Shown here one piece after another: positions 36,264 to 44,899 of a stretch of 64,000 nucleotides of DNA. The stretch's first letter is position 1. The number at the start of each line of letters is the position of its first letter. The position numbers and the translations under genes were made by a program. Origin of the DNA: Haliotis asinina (lineage: Eukaryota > Mollusca > Gastropoda > Lepetellida > Haliotidae); contig NC_090288.1 in assembly GCF_037392515.1 (NCBI RefSeq), positions 18,818,969-18,882,968 on the forward strand, given 5' to 3'. The notes beneath the pieces are model-generated. The model saw only the letters and a list, made by a program, of their open reading frames with translations. It had not been told where the DNA came from and did no database searches.

Positions 36264-36894
36264 GGTGTACTCAGTACACACAGAAAAACAAAAAACAAAA
36301 CAAGAACATGAATGAGACAAAAGATGCAGGATTAGGGGCGTCCCTGATCTTTTGTTTACAAACAACGGTAACGTGAGAACTTCGACAATGATCGTGCACC
36401 CACTCGTGTGGCTATATAGCTTGACCAATGCAGATGCGACGTTACATTTTCACTCACTCACTCACTCACACACACACACACACAACGGTTGTTTCGCCCA
36501 CGTTCACAAACCTCTACTGGTTTAATTTTTTCCACTAAGTACACGAGGGCATGTACCCATATCAAGTAAAGTCCTTGTCAGCACGTTTGTCATTCGACAA
36601 CACCGGCGTTACGATCGAAGCACTGCTTTTCTCGAAAGGATGAGTAATTCATTAGGCATTCAGCAAATCAGAAACAGTGAACAAATCAACGAGGCCTCAG
36701 CTTCCAGGGAGTATCAATATACATCTAAAGTAAATAGAAACTGTATGGATGTTGTTTTCCCTGGAGGGTTCTTTTGTCTGTCAGACATGCGAGAACATGG
36801 CTGACATCTGGGAATGCTTTCTTTCGATAATAGGAGAATTAATGAGAAATTGGTAAGTGGTTTGTTTGTTGATTAACGCTGCAATATTCTTGCT

Positions 36895-37195
36895 GTTTGG
36901 CGACGGTCTGTAAATAATCGGGCCCCGTTCGGACATTTAAGCGGTATCATGATCAATCTACGCCGTCGGGATACGATGACGTGCCAATCAAGTCAGCGAG
37001 TCTGACCACCCGATCCCGTTAGTCACATCTTACTATACGTTTGGGCTGCAAGGGTCTGTATCAAAGGACGGTGAAGCAGTCGCCTCGTCAGCCCAGGTTT
37101 GATTCCTCAAGTGGGTGCAAAGTAAATAAATGGGTACCCGGCCATGATATTGCTAAAGGCAGCATGAAACTAAAGTCACTAGCTCACGGGGCGGT
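36895..37195 (+). repeat. SINE-like composite repeat inside the Polinton
   Basis: The first part (36895-37045, 'ggcgacggtctgtaaataatcg' and 'agtctgaccacccgatcccgtta') resembles a repeat common in abalone genomes. The second part (37045-37195) has the tRNA-like B box 'aggtttgattcctc' and the 'catgatattgct' tail of the SINE family. It interrupts the non-coding left side of the Polinton and must post-date it, unless carried in with it. Confidence 0.65.
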
Positions 37196-37605
37196 AAGGA
37201 GCTGATCTGCCAACACTGGATGATCTTCATTCAGACGTCGTGGTTATTCCTCGATAAGTAGCATATATTAGTTTGCCTTGGCTCCGTTTATTAGAAGAAT
37301 TTGGTCTATAACGAAATGATTTGGAAAATATAATGTCAATAATGAAACTAGAACTGATACAACTAGAGGTTCAAGAGGTTCCTTTATGTGTTTATTTACA
37401 ATAACACCAGAATACAATGGGTTATATCTACAGTGCATGAACAATGCCAAATGGCGACCTTATTTTATTCTAGCAGGTACATTCTGTCGATAGTCACATG
37501 TTACAACAGCACTAGAAAATCAGCAACTTCTCTGTGTCCCGACCTTGCAACATCACAGTTTTTGTGACGCCAATGCGTGACGCCATAGCACGTGCAGCTG
37601 TGGGC

Positions 37606-37614
37606 TATAAAAAG
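37606..37614 (+). promoter_or_regulatory. TATA box for the first internal Polinton gene
   Basis: TATAAAAAG lies 68 bp before the ATG at 37682, leaving room for a normal start of transcription near 37636. This argues against the in-frame ATG at 37592, which lies upstream of the box. Confidence 0.6.
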
Positions 37615-37681
37615 TCAGGATCCATTGGGGGCGGGTCATCACTTGAACCGACACATCTGCTGGGACAACACCTATCTGAAG

Positions 37682-38545
37682 ATGAAATCTCCAGGCAAGC
37701 GCCCTTCTCCTTCTTCCTTTACTTACAGAATGGGATGGCAGGCAGCAAACAAGCACGTGAAACATGCACAAGGCATCATGGGTCATCACCACATCATCTT
37801 GGTGACGGAATACATCAGTTACGTAGGGAGATTGTGTGAAATCCTGCAGGAAGAACGCTGTCAAGTGAAAGATGTGAGTGTCATCGATGTAGACTTATGC
37901 ATCACTTATGCCATACGAAAGCCAGACTCTGCTGCTGCTGACCTCCCTTCTTCCTCTTATTCCTGCGCAAGGGACCTGAAATCTCTCATTGGGAATTACC
38001 AGCACAACATCATGGTGACAGTATGCATTGATTCCCCTCCGAGGTTCTTTGAAATCTTCAGGGATGAAGAATGTTATCAACTGTGGGACATGGAGATCAT
38101 CGATGAAGATTACATCTATGCCACTTATGTCATTCGTAAGCCAGGATCGGGTGATCCAGAAGTCACCTTCCTCATGACACCACCAAAGTCTGCTCCTGCC
38201 AAATGGAAAGTGATACCATCATCAAAGTTCACACCACGTTTCTGGAAGAAGAAGAAGACCAAGAAGACACCAAAGATGTTGGAGGATCCTCCTGTCATCA
38301 AGAAGCCAAAGAAGGACGCAACCACCACCAAGGCAGCAGCTACCAAGCTACCACCACCAAGGCAGTCACCAAGACAGCAGCCACCACCCCCAAGGCAGCC
38401 ACCAAGACCACCAGCAAGACGGCAACCACCCCAAGGCAACCAGCAAGACGACAGCCACAACCACCACCACCACCACCACCACCACCAAGGCAGCCATCCC
38501 TCAGGTCACCACCATGTGCAACAACAAACAGCCAAAGAACGATGA
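37682..38545 (+). CDS. Unknown Polinton protein with an internal domain duplication
   Basis: 287 codons from the ATG downstream of the TATA box. No family recognised. Two consecutive segments look like copies of one domain: the first contains CEILQEERC...VIDVDLCITYAIRKP and the second FEIFRDEECYQLWD, then IIDEDYIYATYVIRKP. After residue ~190 comes a long low-complexity tail rich in Lys, then Pro/Gln/Arg, ending in an eight-histidine run. The tail could bind nucleic acid or metal, but its composition also reflects CAC/CAA repeat expansion. It overlaps the next ORF by 32 bp in a different frame. Confidence 0.65.
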   Translation: MKSPGKRPSPSSFTYRMGWQAANKHVKHAQGIMGHHHIILVTEYISYVGRLCEILQEERCQVKDVSVIDVDLCITYAIRKPDSAAADLPSSSYSCARDLKSLIGNYQHNIMVTVCIDSPPRFFEIFRDEECYQLWDMEIIDEDYIYATYVIRKPGSGDPEVTFLMTPPKSAPAKWKVIPSSKFTPRFWKKKKTKKTPKMLEDPPVIKKPKKDATTTKAAATKLPPPRQSPRQQPPPPRQPPRPPARRQPPQGNQQDDSHNHHHHHHHHQGSHPSGHHHVQQQTAKER

Positions 38546-39044
38546 TGTCACAGAGGGCTCGTGGAGGGCTCCTCCTCCATTTGACAATCAATCCTATGGG
38601 GTCGTGGCCCCTCCTACGTACATCCCTAATGGTTTGAATCATGAGCCGATGTTGGTGGTGACTGAAGAGCTACCTGCAGAGCTACCTGCAGTGTTACCTG
38701 CAGAGTTACCTGCAGAGTTTCTCACATGGTATGATCAACTCCCGATACCAGCGATGCCTCTCACCAGTGAAACAGAGCAGATAACGCCATCGATAGCTCC
38801 AGAGATGACTCCAGAGATGGTTCCACAGCAGACGATTCCACAGCAGACGGTTCCAGAGATGACCTTGCAGACGGAGGATCCCTTGTTGACTTCCGTGCTG
38901 GCTCCAGAGGAGGAGGAGGAGATGCCATCCGAACCCATCCTCAACATTCCCATGTTTCATGCTAAAAATCATTTCCATCAAGGTCAAATGGACTTTTTAT
39001 GTTGCAGTGACTCTAACCCCTATAATCACCTGTACTGGTGGTGA
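38514..39044 (+). CDS. Unknown acidic, repeat-containing Polinton protein
   Basis: 176 codons, ending ...NHLYWW. It contains PAELPA repeats (residues ~46-64), then Met/Thr/Gln/Pro repeats and an acidic EEEEE run. A PPTY motif (late-domain-like, P-P-x-Y-related) occurs near residue 33. It overlaps the upstream ORF by 32 bp and is followed at 39101-39106 by AATAAA, which probably ends the transcript of both genes. No homologous family recognised. The PPTY is suggestive only. Confidence 0.6.
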   Translation: MCNNKQPKNDDVTEGSWRAPPPFDNQSYGVVAPPTYIPNGLNHEPMLVVTEELPAELPAVLPAELPAEFLTWYDQLPIPAMPLTSETEQITPSIAPEMTPEMVPQQTIPQQTVPEMTLQTEDPLLTSVLAPEEEEEMPSEPILNIPMFHAKNHFHQGQMDFLCCSDSNPYNHLYWW

Positions 39045-39100
39045 TCTGTTGCACGGTTTCTTCCTATTCACATGTTTTACCCTTGTTCTTTTTCTTGTTC

Positions 39101-39106
39101 AATAAA
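39101..39106 (+). terminator. Polyadenylation signal after the first Polinton gene pair
   Basis: AATAAA lies 57 bp after the stop of the acidic protein and 148 bp before the ATPase start. Confidence 0.6.
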
Positions 39107-39253
39107 CCTCTGATAACACATGTCCTTGTCTTGGGTTTTCTATATCTTCAGGATCTTCCATCCTTGGAGTCATTTCTGGGGTCACCTGCCTAGGGGTAAG
39201 ACGTCTGTAAAGGACTCTGGCAAGGACTCTGTCAGGGACGAGAACCTCTTATC

Positions 39254-40000
39254 ATGTCAGGGGCTACTATCTCAGGGTTAGACCTGGTGGATGCCATGGT
39301 CACCCCACTCATGTTACGTCATCCTTTTACCATGTTGATTGCAGGCCCTACAGGGTCAGGTAAAATGTCGTTCCACGTTGATGGAACACGTGTTTCAACC
39401 GGGGATCCTCAATCTTCCCCTCAGGGGATCGTTTGGGTGTACAGTGAATGGCAACCCATGCATGAGGATTTGGAAGTGCTGACATCGAGGTTAGGCCTTC
39501 CCCTGACCTTTGTGCAAACCATGAGTGAAGCCAACAGGCAGTTACCTGGCGCTGCACCAGCAGGAAGGTCTGGTAGGGGCAGCATGGGGCAGGGGCCTGC
39601 ACCCCACTGGTTGGTCATTGACGATTTGCTGGGTGACCATACCAAAGAGGAAGAGGCGGATGTCCTGCGATGGTTTACCAAGAAAAGTCACCATCGCAAC
39701 ACGTCCGTGTTGTACCTGACGCAAAACCTCTTTGCCTCGACGCCTCATCATTGCACCATTAGTTTAAATGCTCACTATCTGGTGCTGTTTAAAAACCAGA
39801 GGGATGCCTTTCAAATGGATCATTTGGCTCGACAAATCTTTCCAGGACAGGCGGCTTTCCTTCGAGAAGCCTATGAGGATGCTACCTTGGCTCCTTATTC
39901 CTATCTGTTTCTGGACTTGAAACCCACCACAGCCAAAGAACATCGTGTGCGTACCCATCTCTTTCGCAACCCTACCACCCTGTACATTCCAAAGGGATGA
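39254..40000 (+). CDS. Polinton packaging ATPase (FtsK/HerA-A32 type)
   Basis: 248 codons, a normal length for the family. Walker A is GPTGSGK at residues 31-37. Walker B is WLVIDD at 119-124. A SVLYLTQNLF segment near 150 matches the conserved sensor region of A32-like ATPases, and an IVWVYSEWQP stretch near 60 is typical of Polinton versions. In viruses of this lineage the enzyme pumps DNA into preformed capsids; here no capsid gene is present, so its use would need a helper element. The frame is intact, unlike the integrase. Confidence 0.9.
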   Translation: MSGATISGLDLVDAMVTPLMLRHPFTMLIAGPTGSGKMSFHVDGTRVSTGDPQSSPQGIVWVYSEWQPMHEDLEVLTSRLGLPLTFVQTMSEANRQLPGAAPAGRSGRGSMGQGPAPHWLVIDDLLGDHTKEEEADVLRWFTKKSHHRNTSVLYLTQNLFASTPHHCTISLNAHYLVLFKNQRDAFQMDHLARQIFPGQAAFLREAYEDATLAPYSYLFLDLKPTTAKEHRVRTHLFRNPTTLYIPKG

Positions 40001-40060
40001 TCCATCCCAAATGGGTGATATATCCAAAGGGTTTCAATACCAAGGGAAATATCCAAAGGG

Positions 40061-40070
40061 ATAAATAGAG
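40061..40070 (+). promoter_or_regulatory. ATAAATAGAG promoter-like motif, copy 1
   Basis: Same 10-mer as at 41200 and 41612. Here it directly abuts the ATG at 40071, so transcription beginning ~30 bp downstream would favour the ATG at 40111. Confidence 0.5.
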
Positions 40071-40319
40071 ATGGCCATCGACCTGACCCATCAGTCGAGT
40101 CTGAACTGTCATGGGAAACAGACGGAAACAGGCTCACCCCCCCTTAAACGTGCTGTTGCCACAGGCTTGTTTAAACCGATCCATAAAACGCTCCTGGCTA
40201 CCTTGGGACGTGATCCCACGGAACAACATCAATCGGGTATACAACGATTGTACGAAAGTCTAAGTGCTCCTCCTCCTTCTGCACCCTCTGTCAGCTCCAA
40301 ACAAAGACCTTCCTTATAA
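40071..40319 (+). CDS. Small unknown Polinton ORF (82 codons)
   Basis: Basic in the middle (PPLKRAVATGLFKPIHKTLL), with a Ser/Pro-rich C-terminus. No family recognised. The start lies immediately after a TATA-like motif, which is awkward. An overlapping 50-codon frame (40111-40263, starting MGNRRKQ and containing SWLPWDVIPRNN) begins where the other motif-driven genes begin. One of the two is probably a shadow, and I cannot decide which. Confidence 0.4.
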   Translation: MAIDLTHQSSLNCHGKQTETGSPPLKRAVATGLFKPIHKTLLATLGRDPTEQHQSGIQRLYESLSAPPPSAPSVSSKQRPSL

Positions 40320-40343
40320 CACCTGTATCCCACAACACCCACG

Positions 40344-40793
40344 ATGGACACGTTTGTCCCTGTCAGCATGCATCGCCTTGCATCCCCCAACTCCTCCTCT
40401 CCTCCTCCTTCACCCTTTTCGCCCTCCTCTCCCCCATCGTCCTTCCCCACCTCTCCCCCTTCTTTCCCCTCGTCTCCTCTCTCTTCTACCATGATGCGAC
40501 CCTTGACTGACCCGTCTGCTTCTTCTCCGTCTGCTTCTTCTTCTTCTTTGGCCATGATTCAACCCTTTCAACCCTTGACGGAACATCATACTCCTAGTGC
40601 TGTCACTAGCCCCCCACGCCGCACAACATGCCGCAGCCAAGGCGGCACCAAACGTGTCAGAAGTAAGCCCACGGCACTCAGAAAAGTCAAACCCATCCGC
40701 ATGAAACGAGTGCTGCCTTCAGCAGAGAGCATGGCTGTCAAAGGACGCCATCGGCTGTTGCAATGGTTTGTCATTGCTGTTCTACATATGTGA
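40344..40793 (+). CDS. Ser/Pro-rich protein with a basic C-terminal half
   Basis: 149 codons. Residues ~12-75 are almost all Ser and Pro. Residues ~88-135 are strongly basic (TTCRSQGGTKRVRSKPTALRK), ending in a short hydrophobic WFVIAVLHM. The basic half would suit a DNA-condensing virion protein, but no family is recognised. A TATAAC lies at 40315-40320. Confidence 0.45.
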   Translation: MDTFVPVSMHRLASPNSSSPPPSPFSPSSPPSSFPTSPPSFPSSPLSSTMMRPLTDPSASSPSASSSSLAMIQPFQPLTEHHTPSAVTSPPRRTTCRSQGGTKRVRSKPTALRKVKPIRMKRVLPSAESMAVKGRHRLLQWFVIAVLHM

Positions 40794-40808
40794 GGAGGAC
40801 GTGTTCCT

Positions 40809-41072
40809 TTGAAGGCTCAGCACAAGACTTGGCTGATGAAGCATCAAGACGTGTTGACCAAGACTGCTAATCCTCGCCTGTCTGTGGATGAACGTCTGAA
40901 TCACCTGATAAAATGGAGTGGAAGTGGGATGTTGGTGGGTGTTTTGACCCGTATCTTGTTGAACTGGCAGTCCTACCTCCAGCAGGAGCAACAGCAGCAA
41001 AAGCAGAAGAACAAGAAGAAGCGACCTCATCGTCCGGGTCGTCCAGGTCCCCCAAAGAAACCTCAGTGGTGA
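40809..41072 (+). CDS. Small basic Polinton ORF with a hydrophobic centre
   Basis: 87 codons. It has a helical N-terminus, a GSGMLVGVLTRILLNW hydrophobic stretch (~52-70), then a Gln- and Lys-rich basic tail. It overlaps the next ORF in another frame. Unknown function. Low complexity in the tail makes the call uncertain. Confidence 0.4.
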   Translation: MKAQHKTWLMKHQDVLTKTANPRLSVDERLNHLIKWSGSGMLVGVLTRILLNWQSYLQQEQQQQKQKNKKKRPHRPGRPGPPKKPQW

Positions 41073-41203
41073 CAGAAGAAGAAGAAGAAGAGCAACGACA
41101 AGAAACAGTCCCAGGGGCAGCCTTGACCCGCATGGTGTTACGAAGCCAGAGGAACAAGAAGACAACGGCATTACTCCCACTTCCTCCACCGACGCTACCA
41201 TAA
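40913..41203 (+). CDS. Small acidic Polinton ORF overlapping its neighbour
   Basis: 96 codons with Glu runs. Its TAA stop (41201-41203) is embedded in the ATAAATAGAG motif at 41200-41209, the same compact arrangement seen at 41609. That supports it being real, but composition alone could be a shadow of the overlapping basic frame. Confidence 0.35.
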   Translation: MEWKWDVGGCFDPYLVELAVLPPAGATAAKAEEQEEATSSSGSSRSPKETSVVTEEEEEEQRQETVPGAALTRMVLRSQRNKKTTALLPLPPPTLP

Positions 41204-41209
41204 ATAGAG
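41200..41209 (+). promoter_or_regulatory. ATAAATAGAG promoter-like motif, copy 2
   Basis: Lies 57 bp before the ATG at 41267 and overlaps the stop codon of the ORF ending at 41203. Confidence 0.55.
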
Positions 41210-41266
41210 GTATCCCATCCTTATCCTCGTCAGTTCCATGGTAGCAGCAGTTGCAGCAGGAACATC

Positions 41267-41611
41267 ATGTCTGCCCGTTTGAAACGTCACAAAGAAGCGC
41301 TCTGTCATGTGTGTAGTCCTACAGCAACACCGGCCATGCGACAGGCTATTTTGAAACATGCTCCGTCTGAACTGATTCAAGCCATCTGCGAATGTGTGGT
41401 GAATTTGTATGGAGGTAACATTCCCATGACAGCACAGCAACAACATGATTTACAAAAGCATGGACCACTCATGCATACGTTGATGAAAAAGAAAGTGTCT
41501 GTGACCAAGAAATGCAAACTGTTACATCAGAAAGGCAGGGGACTGGATCTCTTGTCTGCCTTGGCCTCGGTGGTGGGTCCTTTGGTGTCTGGTCTGTTGG
41601 GGAGGCAATAA
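41267..41611 (+). CDS. Small basic Polinton protein with a C-terminal hydrophobic segment
   Basis: 114 codons. A helical region with an ICECVVNLYGGNIPM motif is followed by basic KKKVSVTKKCKLLHQKG and a Gly/Leu-rich hydrophobic end (SALASVVGPLVSGLLG). I recognise this architecture from small proteins of other Polinton/adintovirus-like elements, where a membrane-active or core role has been suggested. Specific function is unproven. The start follows the promoter-like motif and the stop overlaps an AATAAA at 41607-41612. Confidence 0.7.
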   Translation: MSARLKRHKEALCHVCSPTATPAMRQAILKHAPSELIQAICECVVNLYGGNIPMTAQQQHDLQKHGPLMHTLMKKKVSVTKKCKLLHQKGRGLDLLSALASVVGPLVSGLLGRQ

Positions 41612-41621
41612 ATAAATAGAG
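41612..41621 (+). promoter_or_regulatory. ATAAATAGAG promoter-like motif, copy 3
   Basis: Begins at the end of the preceding gene's stop codon, within AATAAATAAATAGAG, and lies 51 bp before the ATG at 41673. The AATAAA may end one transcript while the rest starts the next. Confidence 0.55.
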
Positions 41622-41672
41622 GACACATCCATGATACAGGGTTAGTTGCCTCTGTGCCTCTGTCCTACCAGC

Positions 41673-42032
41673 ATGATGACGACAACCATGAAGCATGCAC
41701 GGAAGATGGTGATGGTCCCAGAAGAGGTATGGCAAAGTCTGCAAGACGAAAAACGACGTCATTTGCTCAAGGCCAACCTGTTGGAACAGAAACGGTTACA
41801 CATGCTTCACGATATGGATGCCCTCGTTCGTGATGACACGGTTCCCTTCAGAGACAGAGAGCAGCAGTATAACACCTTGTTGCAACAGACGTTGGCGTTT
41901 CAAGACAAAGCAGCTGCAGCAGCAACAACAGCAACAACAGCACGACACACCAGCAACACGCAACCATTGAACGGAATCCCTACCACCTACCATCGGGAAA
42001 GGAGCGACTCAACTCCTAGCTGCTCCCCGTAA
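41673..42032 (+). CDS. N-terminal part of a Polinton-conserved coiled protein
   Basis: 119 codons from the first ATG after the promoter motif. The start MMTTTMKHARKMVMVPEEV and the following charged helix (QQYNTLLQQTLAFQDK) match the beginning of a protein that in other Polinton-type elements continues directly into the domain found at 42174-42728. Here the frame stops at 42032, just past a GTAAGT splice-donor-like sequence at 42029. So this is either exon 1 of a spliced gene or half of a split gene. Confidence 0.6.
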   Translation: MMTTTMKHARKMVMVPEEVWQSLQDEKRRHLLKANLLEQKRLHMLHDMDALVRDDTVPFRDREQQYNTLLQQTLAFQDKAAAAATTATTARHTSNTQPLNGIPTTYHRERSDSTPSCSP

Positions 42033-42201
42033 GTACGGTTTACTTACTGAGTCACACTCTGGCCTGTGTAGAGGTCACCTAGAAGTTTAGGTCTACAAGT
42101 CTTAAGACTAAGAGAACTGTCTTAGACCCCCTAAGCATGGAGAGTGTGAAGCCGGTTACAGAGTCACTGACTCATGATGTTCTTTCATCCTTCTGTTTCA
42201 G
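42029..42201 (+). other. Candidate intron or insertion between two halves of one protein
   Basis: Starts GTAAGTA and ends with a pyrimidine-rich 'ttctttcatccttctgtttcag'. Removing it joins the two halves in order but one base out of frame, so the present copy would need a compensating indel. It also contains nested inverted repeats (gtaagta/tacttac; cacactct/agagtgtg), so a small insertion is an alternative. Confidence 0.4.
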
Positions 42202-42728
42202 AACACTCCTCCTCCTCCTCCTCCTCCTCCTCCAACCTCATTCTGAATGAAGTGGTGCAAACGATTCCTAAAACGCTACAAGGCAAGGCCAAGCAGTTGA
42301 TGGCACAGATACAAGCCCATCCTGGTTTGGGTTGGAATGAAAATGGCCAATTCGTGGTGGAAGGGGAACCCATGCCTGGGACTCACATGGTGGATCTCAT
42401 CAATGATCTGGTGCGACAACGTACCAAAGCAGATCCTCCACAGGGTTGGAACATTCTGGCTCAGTATCTGGCTTCCAGCAACGTCCCTCATGAACTGATT
42501 GGCAACCCTCTCCGTTGGTCCTGGATGATGAAAACGAAAGGATCAGCATCCACCCAGCAACCTGGCACACGACAGGCAACACCACCTGACACCCCTGTCA
42601 AACGTCCAGGAGGGGAAGCCTTGTTTTTAACACTACCTCAATCAAATCTTGCTGGCGTCAAGAAGAAGAAGAAGGCAGAGACTCCCTTTTCCCCTCTGAA
42701 CCGAGTTCGTAAGTGGATTGATTTTTAA
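42174..42728 (+). CDS. C-terminal part of a Polinton-conserved protein
   Basis: Open for 184 codons. The coding part proper begins after a nine-serine run (TCC repeat). The conserved region LPKT-like IPKTLQGKAKQLMAQI, GLGWNENGQFVVEG, DLINDLVRQRTK, then NVPHELIGNP, is familiar from uncharacterised proteins of Polinton elements in many invertebrates. The C-terminal KKKKKAETPF and RKWIDF end is basic. Function unknown, and the apparent ATG at 42174 may be intronic. Confidence 0.65.
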   Translation: MMFFHPSVSEHSSSSSSSSSNLILNEVVQTIPKTLQGKAKQLMAQIQAHPGLGWNENGQFVVEGEPMPGTHMVDLINDLVRQRTKADPPQGWNILAQYLASSNVPHELIGNPLRWSWMMKTKGSASTQQPGTRQATPPDTPVKRPGGEALFLTLPQSNLAGVKKKKKAETPFSPLNRVRKWIDF

Positions 42729-42770
42729 TCATAAAAGAGAGCCGAAGGCGATGTTGATGTCAGTGTTAAC

Positions 42771-43880
42771 ATGAGACGTCCCAAGAGAAACAACAACAGC
42801 AGCAGCAGCAGCAAGTCATCCTCCTCGTCATCCTCTTTGTCTCCTGCCTGGAGACGATGGCTTCACTATACCTATTATGATCCCAAACATCCAACAGGCG
42901 ATGGAGGGTGGTTCGCCTTGTGGCAAGCAGCAGCAGCATATCAAGGCAAAAAAACTTTATCCTCCAGGCTTAAGGGACCCACCCAACGTCAGGTGCGTCA
43001 ATGGTTGAAAACCCAGGACACCTACACTTTGCACAAACCTGCCCGATGGTCCTTTCCTAGGGACCATTATCGTGTGAGTGGCGTGGATGAATTGTGGCAA
43101 GCTGATTTGAGCGATCTTCTCACCTATCAGAAAGAGAACCAAGGTTATCGGTATTTGCTGTGTGTCATGATGTCTTCTCCAAAATGGCTTGGGTGCAACC
43201 CATGAAGCCAAGACCAGTACGATGTTGATCGAGACCTTTCAACGGATCCTGAAACAACCCCAAGGACGTGTGCCATCCCAATTACAGACAGACAAAGGAA
43301 CTGAATTTGTCAATAAGCCTTTTCAAGCCTTCCTCAAGAAACAGGGAATTCATTTCTACACCAGTCAAAACTCAGAAACCAAAGCCTCGGTGGTGGAACG
43401 GTTCCAAAGGACGCTCAAAAACCGTATGTGGCGTTATTTCACTCAGCATGGAACACGACACTACGTCCAGGTCTTGCCCCAACTGCTGCATGCCTACAAT
43501 CATCGCATCCATCGTACCATTGGTCAACGACCTGTGGATGTGCATCCCACCACCCCGCACGATGAAATCTGGGTGTTAGATTACATGGAACAAGACCAAA
43601 GGGACCTTTGACAAAGGGTATCTTCCCAACTGGACCACCGAACTGTTCACTGTGGATCGCGTCGTGAAAGGACGTGTTCCTCCTGTCTACCGAGTGAAAG
43701 ATGCTCCAAGGCACCTTTTACCCTGAAGAACTACAACCCATTCAGAAAAAGGATGATGTGTACAAAGTCAATCAAGTGCTGAAACGTCGACGGCGTCAAA
43801 AGAAGGAAGAAGTGTTGGTGAGATGGTCAGGTTACCCGGCCAGCTTTGATTCATGGATCCCTGCGGCTCATCTGGTCTAA
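42771..43880 (+). pseudogene. Polinton chromo-integrase, four frame breaks
   Basis: The first frame (42771-43205) starts MRRPKRNNN, has a serine run, then the Polinton N-terminal domain (YYDPKHPTGDGGW, TQDTYTLHKPARW) and the first catalytic aspartate (WQADL). The frame breaks near 43155 and again near 43207. The frame 43189-43611 carries the second aspartate (QTDKGTEF) and the glutamate (ASVVERFQRTLKNR). It breaks again near 43600 and 43710. The last piece ends in a chromodomain (VLVRWSGYPASFDSWIP) with TAA at 43878-43880. All three catalytic residues survive, but no single reading frame does. Retroviral-type integrases of this kind insert Polintons with 6-bp duplications. A TAAAAGAGAG promoter-like sequence precedes it at 42735. 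Confidence 0.9.
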
Positions 43881-44126
43881 GGGTGGCATCCGTCTGTCAC
43901 CGTCATTTGGGGCATTCCCATCATGCAGAGTGAACCGAGACTCAGGTGCAAGGAGGAAGAGGACAGCAGCAGCAAGCCAAGGGGTTCCTCCTCATCCTCA
44001 CATTGGAGTTGCTTTGGGATGGACTTGCCACAAAGTGAAGTGGTGTTTTTCTCTTAAGTGTTGTTGATACATGGCATGGTCATCATGAGCATGGTGCTTA
44101 TTCATGTTCTTGTTAGCAGGGGGGGA

Positions 44127-44132
44127 AATAAA
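44127..44132 (+). terminator. Polyadenylation signal after the integrase
   Basis: AATAAA, 247 bp past the integrase stop and 109 bp before the right terminal repeat. The stretch 43881-44240 has no credible gene. Confidence 0.4.
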
Positions 44133-44269
44133 ATATAAAATGGCATCCTATCGTGTTGTTATGTGTTTACATCCAATGCAGCATTGTTTGAGAAAGTGGA
44201 GAGTGTGTCAAGCATGGTTCAAGTTTCTTTTGAGACCGGGTTTTCTGTGTGTACTGAGTACACCTTACA

Positions 44270-44582
44270 ATGACCACGGTGGGGGCATCATGCACTGACA
44301 GGGGTGTATGGTCAGTTTGCTCTTCACGGGGCACTTGGCCCCGTGAGTCAGGCGATGATGATACATGTCTTTCAGACACGTCCCACAATAGACGCATTGA
44401 AACGTTCCACTATACTCATCCGTTCCCTTACAATACACGGGCAGGCCTCCATGATGATAAGGCTGGTGGTGACAATGGTAGGGGCGAGGGTGAGGATGTC
44501 TCCAAGGAAATCAGTTCCAAGTCCCAGTTTTCACAACGTTGGGCCATGATATCCTTTTTTCTATTGTCTTCTTCTTCTGCGA
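44270..44582 (-). pseudogene. Inward Cys-rich gene, right copy (broken)
   Basis: Minus-strand counterpart of 35943-36263. The N-terminal MAQRCENWDLELISLETSS is retained, but a ~36-bp-scale deletion with frameshift near 44450 removes the CRQC pair and shifts the rest (CVYCGTC...) out of frame. Confidence 0.55.
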
Positions 44583-44899
44583 AGTGACAACATTCCCTGT
44601 CTCCACTCCTCCTGATATAAGAGAGCTTAGTCAATGAAACGCACGGGAATGGGACCAGTGAGGTGCTTGGATTGAGACTCAGTGAACCAATGAGATGCGC
44701 TGGAATTGAACCAATGAGGTGCATGGATTGAGACTCAATGAACCAATGAGATGCGCTGGATTGAGCGTGTGACGTCATCGATTCTGGATATAAAACTCGA
44801 GGTTTTCCAGCCCTCCTCATCAGTTGCAGACTGAAACGAGAAGCATGCAGACGTCTACCGCCGCCGTCACAAGTGTGGTCAGTTGAGCGAGAACCATTG

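Larger units (their letters stand above)
35307..36287. repeat. Polinton terminal inverted repeat, left arm
   Basis: 981 bp, inverted with respect to 44241-45242. It contains an outward-facing C2H2-type ORF, a divergent promoter and an inward Cys-rich ORF, plus TGACGTCA at 35360-35367 and 35792-35799. Its inner edge is a palindromic 'gtgtactcagtacac'. The two arms differ by substitutions and several indels, so the insertion is not brand new. Confidence 0.93.

Noticed and set aside
38203..38637. 144-codon + strand ORF rich in Thr/Lys
   Set aside because: Overlaps the 37682-38545 frame throughout the low-complexity tail and lacks its own promoter; the minus-strand Gly/Val-rich frames there are also shadows.
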